This document shows positions 9,010 to 18,441 of a DNA stretch of 64,000 nucleotides, piece after piece. The translations under genes and the position numbers were made by a program. Source of the stretch: JAMQKA01 sp034521835 (GTDB lineage: Bacteria > Bacteroidota > Rhodothermia > Balneolales > Balneolaceae); NCBI GenBank assembly GCA_034521835.1, contig JAXHMA010000006.1:1426001-1490000 (forward strand), given 5' to 3'. Below the pieces are notes generated by a model. That model did no database searches. It was not told where the DNA came from and saw only the letters and a program-made list of their open reading frames with translations. Positions within the stretch are counted from its first letter, which is position 1; each line of letters begins with the position of its first letter.

Positions 9010-10038
9010 ATGCCCTTTGGAAATCTGGAACCTATCCCCAGAAAAGAAAAGATCACCGTATCTCATTTAATTGAGAGACTGCAGGAGCGGATCAATATTG
9101 AGCTGCGGCCCTTGGTTGGCGAAGAGAAGATCGACTCCCGGTTTGTGACCGAAGCCGATCTTCATCGACCGGGGCTGGCTCTTGCCGGATACGTTAAATT
9201 ATTTACCTACCAGCGTATCCAGGTTATTGGCAATACTGAAAGCCAGTACCTGGATAACATGTCGGTGGAGGAACGCAGGGAGTCGTTTGAGAACCTTGTA
9301 CAGTTTAACATTCCGATCATTTTCCTTACGGATAACAACAATCTCCCTGATTACCTGCTACAGATGGCTGATGAGGCTGGAATTCCGATCTATAATACAC
9401 CGGTGGAAACCACCCGGTTCATGTATTTGATTCGGGACTTCCTGGAAGATCAATTTGCCATTCAAACGCTGGTGCACGGCTCCATGGTGGATGTTTACGG
9501 CATCGGAATTCTTATTGCCGGCAAATCCGGGATCGGCAAAAGCGAGGTGGCACTTGATCTCGTCGAACGGGGTCACCGCCTGGTTGCCGACGATGTGGTG
9601 ATGCTGACTAAGAAAAATAACATCCTGATGACGTCTGCCACCGAAATGAATCAACATTTTATGGAGATCCGCGGGCTTGGAATTGTAGATGTGATGTCCA
9701 TGTTTGGCATACGTGCGATTCGATACCAGAAACGGCTTGAGGTAGTTCTTGAGCTCTCTTTGTGGGATGAATCCGAGGATATTGAACGAACCGGCCTGGA
9801 TCAGGATACCACCGACGTTCTCGGCGTGGATATTCCCCTGATTCACTTACCGATTACACCCGGTAAAAATATAACCGTCATTGCAGAGGTAATTGCCATG
9901 AACTACCTGTTGCGTCATTATGGCTACGATGCGGCTGAAGTTCTGCAGGACAAAATAAAGCAGCACATTGCTAATAAGAGCAATTCCCGCGATATGCCAA
10001 AGCGGGCCATCGACTATTTTGAAGGGGATATTGAGTAA
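9010..10038 (+). CDS. hprK: HPr kinase/phosphorylase
   Basis: The 342-residue protein has the HprK N-terminal domain and a C-terminal kinase domain with the P-loop GKSGIGKSEVALDLVERGH near residue 175, the adjacent VADDVV, and the family motif MEIRGLGIVDV; later LDQDTTDVLGVDIP fits the K3-type loop. In Firmicutes it phosphorylates HPr on a serine to control carbon use. In bacteria lacking sugar PTS permeases it usually belongs to a regulatory PTS. No HPr or EIIA gene occurs in this window. It follows hpf by eight bases and is probably in the same operon. Confidence 0.94.
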   Translation: MPFGNLEPIPRKEKITVSHLIERLQERINIELRPLVGEEKIDSRFVTEADLHRPGLALAGYVKLFTYQRIQVIGNTESQYLDNMSVEERRESFENLVQFNIPIIFLTDNNNLPDYLLQMADEAGIPIYNTPVETTRFMYLIRDFLEDQFAIQTLVHGSMVDVYGIGILIAGKSGIGKSEVALDLVERGHRLVADDVVMLTKKNNILMTSATEMNQHFMEIRGLGIVDVMSMFGIRAIRYQKRLEVVLELSLWDESEDIERTGLDQDTTDVLGVDIPLIHLPITPGKNITVIAEVIAMNYLLRHYGYDAAEVLQDKIKQHIANKSNSRDMPKRAIDYFEGDIE

Positions 10039-10139
10039 TTTGAAAAAAAATGTATATTGCGTTGAGCACAAATTCGGGTCAATATCGATAGAATAGAAAT
10101 TTTACTGGTGTCAGTGCTCTCTTAACAAAAAGAGAATCC

Positions 10140-11115
10140 ATGTCTCTAAAGAACTACTTTTTCTACGACGAACAACACTGCGAATTCGTTCCTGTTCAAT
10201 ATAATACTCTGGAACGGGTTGTGTATACCGCCAGCTTGTATATTTTATTTGGCGTTGTTTTCAGTGGACTGGGCATCTCCATTCTTTCGACTACCGTCGG
10301 TACCCCTGCCGAGATTGCCCTCAAAGCAGAAAACCAGGCGCTACTCAACCACCTTGAAGAGACTAAAAGCACCATCAAGAAACTTGATAGTGAGGTGAAT
10401 CAACTGGCACAAACCGACAACGAGATGTATCGCTCGGTACTTGGCATGCAGGAGATTCCCTACGATGAACGGCAAGCCGGTGTAGGTGGTGCGGATGTCT
10501 ATTCCGACTTCGATGTCTACAGTGAAGAGACCGCTGACATCCTCAAGTGGACCTCTGAACAGCTAGAATCGCTGGAGCGGGGCGTGAATATTCAGAAAGC
10601 CAGTTTTAAAGAGATTAAAGAGTATTATAACACCAACCAGGAAAAAATGAACCATATTCCAGCAATTAAACCTGTACAGGGAATAATGCTGAGTGGATAC
10701 GGCATGCGGATGCACCCTATTCTTGGATATCGGCGGATGCATGAAGGAGTTGATTTTCGTGCTAATATTGGCAATGAAATTTTTGCAAGTGGTGAAGGCA
10801 CCATTAAATTTGCCGGTATGAAAGGAACCTACGGGCGGTTGGTTGTTATCGATCACGGATACGGATATGAATCGCGTTACGCACACCTTTCCTCATACGC
10901 TAAGGGAATTAAGCCAGGGGCAAAAAGTAGAACGCGGAGACCTTATTGGGTATACAGGCAATTCCGGCATGGTTGAGGGTCCCCACCTTCATTATGAAGT
11001 TTACCGTAATGGCAAGGCCGTTGATCCCATAAATTACCTGTTTGCCAATATTACACCAGATGAGTTTCTGATGTATCAGGAAATAGCCAATACCAACCAA
11101 AAGTCGATGGACTAA
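10140..11115 (+). CDS. M23 family metallopeptidase, frameshifted
   Basis: The product begins with a cytoplasmic stub and one membrane helix (residues about 30-55), a coiled coil (LKAENQALLNHLEETKSTI and beyond) and a C-terminal LytM/M23 domain. The zinc ligands are visible: HEGVDFR gives His and Asp, and GPHLHYEV gives the HxH motif. It should cleave peptide crosslinks or act as an envelope activator in the periplasm. The frame breaks inside the catalytic domain: KGIKPG reads into QKVERGDLIGYTGNSG only after removing one G from the GGGG run at 10917-10920. A real protein is therefore likely, with a consensus error. It lies about 100 bases after hprK and is closed by a strong terminator. Confidence 0.88.
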
Positions 11116-11142
11116 GACAAAGGAAGTTAACTTTTTAACTTT

Positions 11143-11172
11143 AAAGCCCTGCTTGCAGGGCTTTTTCTTTTT
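11143..11172 (+). terminator. Rho-independent terminator after the M23 peptidase gene
   Basis: AAAGCCCTGC (11143-11152) pairs perfectly with GCAGGGCTTT (11155-11164) over a two-base turn in this drawing, followed by TTCTTTTT. Confidence 0.9.
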
Positions 11173-11344
11173 ATAAATTATATCCAAAAATGCACTGCCC
11201 CGAAGGCAGAGCCATCAGGGTATCAATCTGACTTTCAGTTTACCCTGTTTCCCGACCAGAGGGTTGGAGAATTAAACCACGTCAGAATTTAAGCTTCCCT
11301 GTGAAGTTATCTGCAAAAGTTGCCAACGCAAATAGATCAGACCT

Positions 11345-12727
11345 ATGACCCGATCATCAGCATTACTGCTGTATTTTATCGCCTTTATCGTAGTCTTCTC
11401 AAATGAGGGCTACGCACAGAACATCAATCTTGAAGCACACAGAGCAGATGCCTCCAAACTGATTGATGCCGCAATGGCTGACGACCATTCCTTTGAGAAC
11501 CTCACTTACTTCGTGGATCGGTTTGGTCCCCGATTGAGCGGTTCTGAAAACCTGGAACGTTCCATCGACTGGATCATGGAAGAGCTCAAATCAGGTCCCC
11601 TGGAAAATATCCACACCCAGGAAGTCATGGTTCCCCACTGGGTACGCGGTGAGGAATATATTACCCTGCTTGCGCCCCGCGAGCGGAATCTGCCCATGCT
11701 GGGATTGGGCGGCAGCATTGCCACACCGAAGCAGGGAATTGAGGGCGAGGTACTGGTGGTTACCAGTTTTAAGGAGCTTAAAGAGAAGGCGGATCAAGCC
11801 AAAGGAAAAATAGTGCTCTATGATGTGCCTTTTTCAACCTACGGAAAAACCGTGCAATATCGTGTGAATGGTGCCATTGAGGCTTCCAAAGCTGGAGCCG
11901 TGGCGAGCCTGATTAGGTCGGTGGGACCTTACTCCATGAAGACGCCCCACACAGGCAACTCAAGCTACCAGAGTGGCGTCAAGAAAATTCCGCATGCAGC
12001 CATCACCATTGAAGATGCCGCAATGCTCCACCGAATGCAAAAACGGGGAGAGACTATCCGCATAAAGCTCTATATGGAGGCTCAGACACTGCCGGACGCT
12101 AAATCACGAAATGTAATTGCCGAAATAAAGGGAAGTGAATATCCCGATGAGATTGTAGTGTTTGGCGGTCATATCGACTCTTGGGATGTAGGCCAGGGAG
12201 CGATGGATGATGCCGGGGGATGTTTTGCCGCCTGGGAAGCTTTGATGCTGATGAAAGAGCTGGGACTACAACCCAAACGAACCATTCGCCTGGTGATGTG
12301 GACCAACGAGGAAAACGGACTGCGCGGGGCCACAAAATATCGAGATGTGGTTGAAGAAAACGGCACGCTGGATGATCATATTTTGGCCATTGAATCAGAT
12401 AGCGGCGTATTTACACCGCTTGGTTTCGGGTTTTCGGGCTCTGATGAAGCCTTCCGTATTATTGAACAAATCGGGACATTGCTAAAACCGATTGATTCTC
12501 AAAGCGTAACGCGCGGAGGTGGTGGCGCAGACATCAGCCCACTGATGGACGAGGGCATACCCGGTATGGGGCTTCGGGTCGATGGGTCCCGCTATTTCTG
12601 GTATCATCACTCTCCCGCCGATACCATTGATAAACTGACGGAAGAAGACTATAAGAAATGCGTAGCAACCATGGCCGTAATGGCCTATACGGTGGCCAAT
12701 CTTGAACAAACACTTCCCGGTAGATGA
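11345..12727 (+). CDS. M28 family zinc aminopeptidase/carboxypeptidase, exported
   Basis: A signal peptide ends at GYAQ (about residue 26). The body of 460 residues has a protease-associated domain insert (about residues 120-230) and an M28 catalytic core: GGHIDSWDVG supplies the first His and Asp ligand, AMDDAGG the bridging Asp, NEENGLRG the catalytic and metal glutamates, and a late HHSPADTID supplies a His ligand. The layout and length match plasma glutamate carboxypeptidase (carboxypeptidase Q)-like M28 enzymes, which trim peptides in the periplasm or outside the cell. The gene is intact and stands alone. Confidence 0.93.
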   Translation: MTRSSALLLYFIAFIVVFSNEGYAQNINLEAHRADASKLIDAAMADDHSFENLTYFVDRFGPRLSGSENLERSIDWIMEELKSGPLENIHTQEVMVPHWVRGEEYITLLAPRERNLPMLGLGGSIATPKQGIEGEVLVVTSFKELKEKADQAKGKIVLYDVPFSTYGKTVQYRVNGAIEASKAGAVASLIRSVGPYSMKTPHTGNSSYQSGVKKIPHAAITIEDAAMLHRMQKRGETIRIKLYMEAQTLPDAKSRNVIAEIKGSEYPDEIVVFGGHIDSWDVGQGAMDDAGGCFAAWEALMLMKELGLQPKRTIRLVMWTNEENGLRGATKYRDVVEENGTLDDHILAIESDSGVFTPLGFGFSGSDEAFRIIEQIGTLLKPIDSQSVTRGGGGADISPLMDEGIPGMGLRVDGSRYFWYHHSPADTIDKLTEEDYKKCVATMAVMAYTVANLEQTLPGR

Positions 12728-12897
12728 GGCGAAAAATAAGATCTTCAATTCGATTTGCCTGAGATACTGAAAAAGGATCGATTTGAAAAGACAGAACCTT
12801 ATCTCTATTAAGCCTCTAATAAATAAAGCTTTACCGGTAGCATTTTCTCTAATTTTTGTTATAATTATAAAAAGCTCTTTTAACAAAAGGAGGATAT

Positions 12898-13338
12898 ATG
12901 CTCGTAAGTTCAATTTTGCAAAATAAGGGTAATGTTGTTTATGACATAAACCCGGACGACACGGTATTTGAAGCAATTAAGCTGATGTCTGATAAGGGAA
13001 TCGGGGCATTGCTGGTTATCGACGATGATGGGCAACTCTGCGGAATCATTTCTGAACGTGATTACCGGGACAAGGTTATACTAAAGGGAAGAACCTCAAA
13101 AACGACCAAAGTTCGTGAAATCATGACGAGTGATGTATACTGGGTGCCCCCCACCGAGAGTGTAAATAACTGCATGCAACTTATGACGGAGAAAAAATTC
13201 AGACACCTGCCCGTTATGGAAGATGGAGATGTGGTGGGCGTAATCTCAATTGGAGACTTGGTCAAGCAAATTATCTCCGAACAGAAGCTGGAGATTAATC
13301 ACCTGAAAAAGTATATCGGGGGATCCTACCCGGGATAG
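12898..13338 (+). CDS. CBS-domain protein
   Basis: The 146-residue protein is made of two CBS domains. The first contains DDTVFEAIKLMSDKGIGALLV and SERDYRDK, the second contains ESVNNCMQLMTEKKFRHLPV and GVISIGDLVK. Stand-alone CBS pairs bind adenosine nucleotides and often regulate partners such as IMP dehydrogenase-type enzymes or channels; no partner is evident here. The start is supported by an AAAGGAGG ribosome site at 12885-12892. It is convergent with the response regulator, with only 15 bases between the two stop codons. Confidence 0.93.
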   Translation: MLVSSILQNKGNVVYDINPDDTVFEAIKLMSDKGIGALLVIDDDGQLCGIISERDYRDKVILKGRTSKTTKVREIMTSDVYWVPPTESVNNCMQLMTEKKFRHLPVMEDGDVVGVISIGDLVKQIISEQKLEINHLKKYIGGSYPG

Positions 13339-13353
13339 CGGGAGATAACCCGA

Positions 13354-14046
13354 TCAGGATTCTGCTTTTTTGCCCTCACAACGAAGCACGAAACCCTTTT
13401 TACGGACGGTCTCGATATAGTCATGATCGGCGTGCTCTCTGATTTTTTTCCTCAGGTAGCTGATATATACGTTAATGTAGTTAGTCTGCGTGTCGAAATG
13501 GATATCCCAAACGTTCTCGGCAATATCCTCCTGCGTGACGATATTATTCTTGTTCTTCATCAGGTAAACCAACAGGTTAAACTCGTTATTCGTAAGATCA
13601 ACATCAGTATCATTAACGAAAAATTCCCGTTCTAGAAGTTTAACATGCAACTCTCCACAATGAAACTCTTGATCTCCACCGGAAGCGCCTGAACGGCGTG
13701 ATATCGCTTCGATCCGTGCCATCAATTCTTCGGTATTAAATGGCTTGGTCAGGTAGTCGTCTGCACCAACTTTAAGGCATTTTATTTTAACATCGGTTTC
13801 CTGTTCGGCAGAGAGTACTAAAATAGGTGTGGTTATATCCTGGTCACGGATATCTTTGGCTATATCAAAACCATCACCATCGGGTAAACCCAAATCGAGA
13901 ATTATAATATCGTATTCATCACTATACGCTAACTCACGCCCATCTGTAGCATTTTCGGCCTGTGCAACTGAGTTACCCTTATGCTCCAAAACGGCTTTAA
14001 CCAGTGTCCGTACGGAGGGATCATCTTCAATAACTAGAACTTCCAT
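13354..14046 (-). CDS. OmpR/PhoB-family response regulator
   Basis: The 230-residue protein has a receiver domain with acidic residues Asp8 and Asp9, the phosphoacceptor Asp51 in IIILDLGLPDG and the conserved lysine in DDYLTKPF, followed by a winged-helix DNA-binding domain (about residues 130-225) with INVYISYLRKKI as the recognition region. No histidine kinase gene lies beside it, so it is an orphan in this window. On the other side is a damaged alpha/beta hydrolase gene. Target genes are unknown. Confidence 0.94.
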   Translation of the reverse strand: MEVLVIEDDPSVRTLVKAVLEHKGNSVAQAENATDGRELAYSDEYDIIILDLGLPDGDGFDIAKDIRDQDITTPILVLSAEQETDVKIKCLKVGADDYLTKPFNTEELMARIEAISRRSGASGGDQEFHCGELHVKLLEREFFVNDTDVDLTNNEFNLLVYLMKNKNNIVTQEDIAENVWDIHFDTQTNYINVYISYLRKKIREHADHDYIETVRKKGFVLRCEGKKAES

Positions 14047-14184
14047 AGAGAGATTTTTTTATAAAGAATGCCTTGAACTGCGTTCAACATTTCTTATTGA
14101 TGGATATATTACCTACTAAATTCAAGGTTAAATAACGTATAAGTTTGATTCTTTTCAAAGAAATTTTTACAAAAATTATAAATA

Positions 14185-14892
14185 TTAATCTGCTTTATAT
14201 CCCAGTTTCTTTAGCCACATGACCGTTTCCTGCAGATATTTCTCATTAATCTTTGTGTTTAGCATCCAGGTTTTTGAAGGTCACTTCAGCTCCCCATTCC
14301 TCAAGCCTGGTCATACTTTTTTGCTGCGGTTCTGCCTTTACCCTCTCATCTTTTGATCCGTGCAAGGCCAGAGGCATGCAGATGGTTGCAATTATGCTCT
14401 CGCTCTTCAAATATTTCTGTCTTGAGGCGTCCGCCTATCATAATCAGATCATTGACATGCTTCCACCGTGAGAGTGCAAAGTAGCCAGCCAGGTAGGCTC
14501 CCATTGAGAATCCAAGCACTCCTACTCTGCTCCACCTCGACGTGATTAAGTATGTTATCGAGAATTTCCTGTATAAATTCAGAGCTCACCTCCATCGATT
14601 TGGTGAACTGCGCCTGGTCTCCATCATACAAATACCACGCGCGGCCCCAGTCCTCGACCTTTCTCTTACCCTTTTTATCGTAAATGGGATACGGCCCCTG
14701 GATAAACAGGTGGTAAGCCCTGAAGTTTAATAGATCGTCCACTTCCTGCTGGAATCGCTGGATGGTCTGACCATATCCATGCAGGTAAAGCAGAATTGGT
14801 TTTTTGCCTTGATCACCGGTTTCAATCAGTTTATAGGGAACTTCAATCTTAAGGAAGATTTTCCTGATAACAGCACTTGTTGATTTTCCATG
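14185..14892 (-). pseudogene. Alpha/beta hydrolase (phospholipase/carboxylesterase type), several frameshifts
   Basis: Reading the minus strand and changing frame several times restores one protein of about 235 residues: KIEVPYKLIETG, then LLYLHGYGQT, then GPYPIYDKKGKR, the nucleophile elbow GFSMGAYLAGYF and a C-terminal ALHGSKDE with the catalytic Asp and a likely late His in DAKHK. These are the hallmarks of the esterase/phospholipase family PF02230. The stop is a TAA at 14185-14187 and the probable start is the ATG at 14892. At least four single-base shifts break the frame. The only long open piece covers 14449-14742 and ends out of frame. This is either a decayed gene or a badly resolved consensus. 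Confidence 0.72.
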
Positions 14893-14996
14893 ACGTCAGT
14901 TGGTTTCTAAAAGTTTATTTACATCTTCTTCTTCCCCATAAGCACCAGTATATCATTTTACCTAATTTTTATATCTGTTTCGATACCCCCCAAACC

Positions 14997-15599
14997 TCAA
15001 ACCGATTCTTTCGAAGAACCATCCACCTCTATACCGGCTTTTTTCGGACGCTTTATGGTGAGCAAGTTTACTCGGTATCGCTGCCTCATTTTAAGCTCTG
15101 CAATCGTATACCCGGCCATGTCGCTCGGTGCATCAATTTCGTAGACCTCAATATCTTCGCTCAGCTCAAAAAAATCACATATGCAACTTCGAACCAATGA
15201 GGCTGCCATCCGCTCCCCTTCGTCTTTCTCCGGGTGAACCACCTCTTCGATACCGATACGATTAAGGATCGACTCCTGGGTATCGCTTGTTGCCCGGGCG
15301 ATGATACGAGGGACACCTGTTTTCAACAGCTCCATCGCGATGAGTACCACCGTTTCAAATGCTTTCCCGATCGTAACGACAACAATTTCAGCGTTGAATA
15401 CGCCGTGATCGGCCAACAACAAGGCATCGGTCGCATCAAACTGGATCGCCTCCGAAACATACTGCTTAATCTCTTAAACACGATCCAGCTTATGATAAAC
15501 CACTAACACAAAAGCGCCGTGTTCAGCCAGGGATTTGGCAAGTGAAAATCAGTAAGCTCCCAATCCAATAACACAAAATTGATTCTTATTATCAGCCAT
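14997..15599 (-). pseudogene. ktrA: KtrA/TrkA-type potassium-channel regulatory (RCK) protein with two in-frame stops
   Basis: The full frame from ATG 15599 reads MADNKNQFCVIGLGAY, a Rossmann NAD-binding start, then a TGA, then SLAKSLAEHGAFVLVV, then a TAA, then EIKQYVSEAIQFDATDA and the open 141-residue remainder with the RCK N lobe and the C-terminal TrkA_C domain (VYEIDAPSDMAG to KRPKKAG). The protein would bind nucleotide and gate the KtrB potassium channel. The two nonsense codons stand where GGA and GAA are expected from the family, and VVYHKLDRV stands where a Asp is usual, so three apparent G-to-T changes cluster within 110 bases. A KtrB remnant follows directly. Confidence 0.75.
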
Positions 15600-15714
15600 T
15601 AATGTGGATAATTAATTCATACAATGATTAAAAAATAGTTTATATAAACTATATTAACTAATTGCACGCGTTATATTTAACATATTTAAATTAATGCATT
15701 TTTTAGCTATGTCA

Positions 15715-16062
15715 CTATGACACCTTCCCTGGATAGCGATTTTTTGGACGCTCACACCGGGCAAATGTGACGACCAGAGTTACACTTCCCACCCGCCCAA
15801 TAAACATGGAGTGATTCACTATCAGCTTGCCCCAGTCAGAAAGTGACGAAGTTATTTCCCTCGGCAATCCCACCGTGGCAAAGGCTGAAAACTCCTCAAA
15901 CAACAAGTCAAGAAACGGAAGGTTATCGGTGATAGTCAACAAAAAGATCAATTGCCCCATAAACGTAAAATGCGTAGCCGTATCCACTACAATTAATCCG
16001 GTTATGCAGACTGCGATGGTTGAAGTAAAAAAGAGCGTCAATGAATGCAAGACCATATCCAT
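15715..16062 (-). pseudogene. KtrB/TrkH potassium transporter remnant (C-terminal part)
   Basis: This 115-residue piece matches the end of KtrB/TrkH: DNLPFLDLLFEEFSAFATVGL, then SSLSDWGKL and MFIGRVGSVTL, which are the last pore repeat and final helix. Upstream on the same strand, out to about 16300, only short recognisable scraps occur (for example HFFWIILTGTLQLM, like the first membrane helix), and most of the usual 440 or more residues are absent. Unlike the single-base lesions elsewhere, this is loss of whole segments and suggests a truly degraded gene. It lies in the usual place next to ktrA. Confidence 0.6.
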
Positions 16063-16343
16063 CTACCGTGGTGTTGGGGCATAAGCTGGAGCGTGCCGGT
16101 CAGTATGATCCAAAAAAAATGCTGCATGCCCTGAACCAGGACTGAAGAGCTTTATTAAGATCGTACGGTTCAACCTCTACATCTTTACAGGCGTTCCTGT
16201 ACTTTTTTGAGAGTTGGCGGCCACGAACTACCCAGGGTGATGTAAAATTTTTTCCAGAACTTCGGTAATTTTATGAGGGGAAATAGAGATTATTGAAGTA
16301 TGTGTAATACCGTTTTTTCCGGATAAAGGCTACCAGAAAAAAG

Positions 16344-17364
16344 TTATTCCTGATTATCCCTAAGATACGCAATTAGTTCTTTGATTGACGTGAATTTGTT
16401 GGAGTCTCCGGCTTTCCAGCAGATTATACCCTCCATCTCCCGGGCCTCTATCTGCCCATTTTTTGCTACTTGTTCAACTATATATCCTTCACGCTCCAAG
16501 GCACGGGTGGTCCAGTATTTCGGGATTTTTTCACCGCTCAGGGTAATCTTTTTATTCCGATTCTGATGGATCTTAAATGACCCTGTTTCCCGGTCAAACT
16601 CAAAACTGTCTCGCTGGAATACTTTCTCAAAGGTACCATTCAACACCAGGTCCTCCGGGGTACCAGATTTGATATGGGTTTCCATATCCATCAGCCAGAC
16701 TTGATCACAGGCTTTTAACGCCAGATCGAGTTCGTGGGTGGACATCAAGATCGCCTTGCTGGTTTCATGGGCCAGCTTACGCAGCAGCCTGACAATCTCC
16801 ACACGGTTTGGAAGGTCAAGAGTGAGCCGTTGGTTCATCAAGCAGAATGACTGGCGTATCCTGGGCCAGGGCCCGTGCAATCATCACTTTCTGGCGTTCT
16901 CCATCACTTAGCTTTTGGATATCGCGGTTGACAAAATCGGTCAGTCCCGCAGCTTTAATCGCCCAATCCACAACTTCGCGGTCTTCATCCCGCAGCCGTC
17001 CCATCATTCCGGTGTAGGGAGATCGCCCAAAAGCGATCAGGTTGTACACCGTCAGATTACCGATACGTACGCGGTCGGTCAACACGGTGCTCACTTTTTT
17101 AGCTACTTCATTAATGTTCAGTCGGGACAGATCGGTGCCCTCAAGCTTGACGTTGCCCGCCAACGGTTTCTGCATGTGAGCCAGCGTACGGATCAATGTA
17201 GATTTTCCTGAGCCATTCGGCCCCAGTAGTCCGATGAGCTCCCCTTTTTGGAGCTGTAAATTCAACCCATCGGCAACTACAGTCTTCCGTCCGCGTCCTG
17301 CGTATCCGATCTTCAGGTTCTGAGTCTCCAGTATGTTCAATATGCTCTCAGGTTCATTCATCAA
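16344..17364 (-). CDS. btuD: Vitamin B12 ABC importer, ATP-binding subunit (frameshifted)
   Basis: The first 180 residues hold an ABC ATPase core: Walker A GPNGSGKST, the signature LSDGERQKVMIARAL and Walker B VILLDEP followed by TAH. The second open piece continues with LDLPNRVEIVRLLRKLA, the switch histidine in STHELDLAL and a 100-residue C-terminal extension seen in BtuD/FhuC-type ATPases of Bacteroidota. Joining them needs removal of one base just after TAH, near 16826 (CACTCTTGACC should read CACCTTGACC). The ATG overlaps the permease stop by four bases. It energises uptake through BtuC at the inner membrane. Vitamin B12 as substrate is inferred from the riboswitch at the head of the operon. 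Confidence 0.87.
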
Positions 17365-18441
17365 AACGAGGCTTGCAGATTCTTACGCTTCACAATCACC
17401 CAGACCACAACCGGGGATCCCACAAGCGATGTTACAGCACTGATCGGCAAGGTTGTGTTACTGCCCGGCACCTGGGCGATAATATCACAGCTCAGCATCA
17501 GGATGGCTCCCATCAGGAAGGTGCTGGGGATCAGAATGCGGTGATCGTTTGTGCCCAGCAGCGAGCGTGTGAGATGGGGTACGGCTACTCCGACAAAACC
17601 GATAGGACCGCAAAACGCCGTAATACCCCCGGCCAGCAGACTGGTACTGACGATGATCCAGATGCGTGTACTTTGAACTGAAATACCCAGGCTCCGGGCA
17701 TAGTTTTCGCCCAGTAAAAATCCATTCAGTGGTTTTGACAGCATAAAAGCGATAGCAGAACCAACTACGATGATCGTAATCAAAATCCAGATTTGTGCCA
17801 TCGTAACCCCGCCGCAGGCTTCCAAAGGTCCATATAAGATAATCCTGAATCTGGTCGGGATTGCTGAAATACTGCCAGATACTGACCAGCGCAATTGTAA
17901 TATTGGCGATCATTAATCCAATAATAAGCAGCGTAACATTGTCTCGTATTTGAACGGAAATGGCTAAAATAAGCAATAGAACCATTGAAGAGCCGATGCT
18001 GGCAGCGATCACAATAATCCAGCTGCCAAAATTACTAAGCTCCTGAATTGCAAAAATACTGGTGATAGTTCCGGTGGTCAGCATTATGACGGCTACACCC
18101 AGGCTGGCACCTGCGGTAATCCCCAACACCGAGGGGCCCGCCAAGGGATTACGAAACAGCGTCTGCATCTGCAGCCCACCGATGGAAAGAGCACTGCCTG
18201 CCAGCACAGCTGTGAAAGCGCGCGGCAGACGAATGTTGGTGACAATTTTATTCCATGCCTCATTTGAACTGCCCTCCCCAAGCAAAATAGATACGATTTC
18301 CGGCATCGGAATATCGACCGATCCAAGCGCCAAATTGACTAAAAAAAGGATCACGACACCAGCTATTAAAGCGAGGAAATGCCATCTTGAAAAGCCGCTG
18401 GCTGGTTGCACGGTATGTTGATCGTCAGCTTGAGGCATCAT
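17361..18441 (-). CDS. btuC: Vitamin B12 ABC importer, FecCD-type permease (frameshifted)
   Basis: This is a FecCD/BtuC permease with about ten membrane segments. LGSVDIP and IRLPRAFTAVLAGSALSIGG are the usual N-terminal landmarks, GPSVLGITAGASLGVA follows, and the C-terminal half has GLNGFLLGE-type sequence (PLNGFLLGENYARSLG) and FVGVAVPHLTRSLLG. The two halves lie in different frames. They join as FGSLRR-VTMAQIWILI if one G is dropped from the run of four at 17807-17810 on the plus strand, which restores a product of about 360 residues. Start and stop overlap the neighbouring subunits by four bases each, so the three are translationally coupled. Confidence 0.88.

Noticed and set aside
10140..11115. 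Programmed ribosomal frameshifting in the M23, citrate synthase, symporter and other split genes
   Set aside because: Shifts occur at unrelated places and directions, without a common slippery site or downstream structure; a shared error source is simpler.
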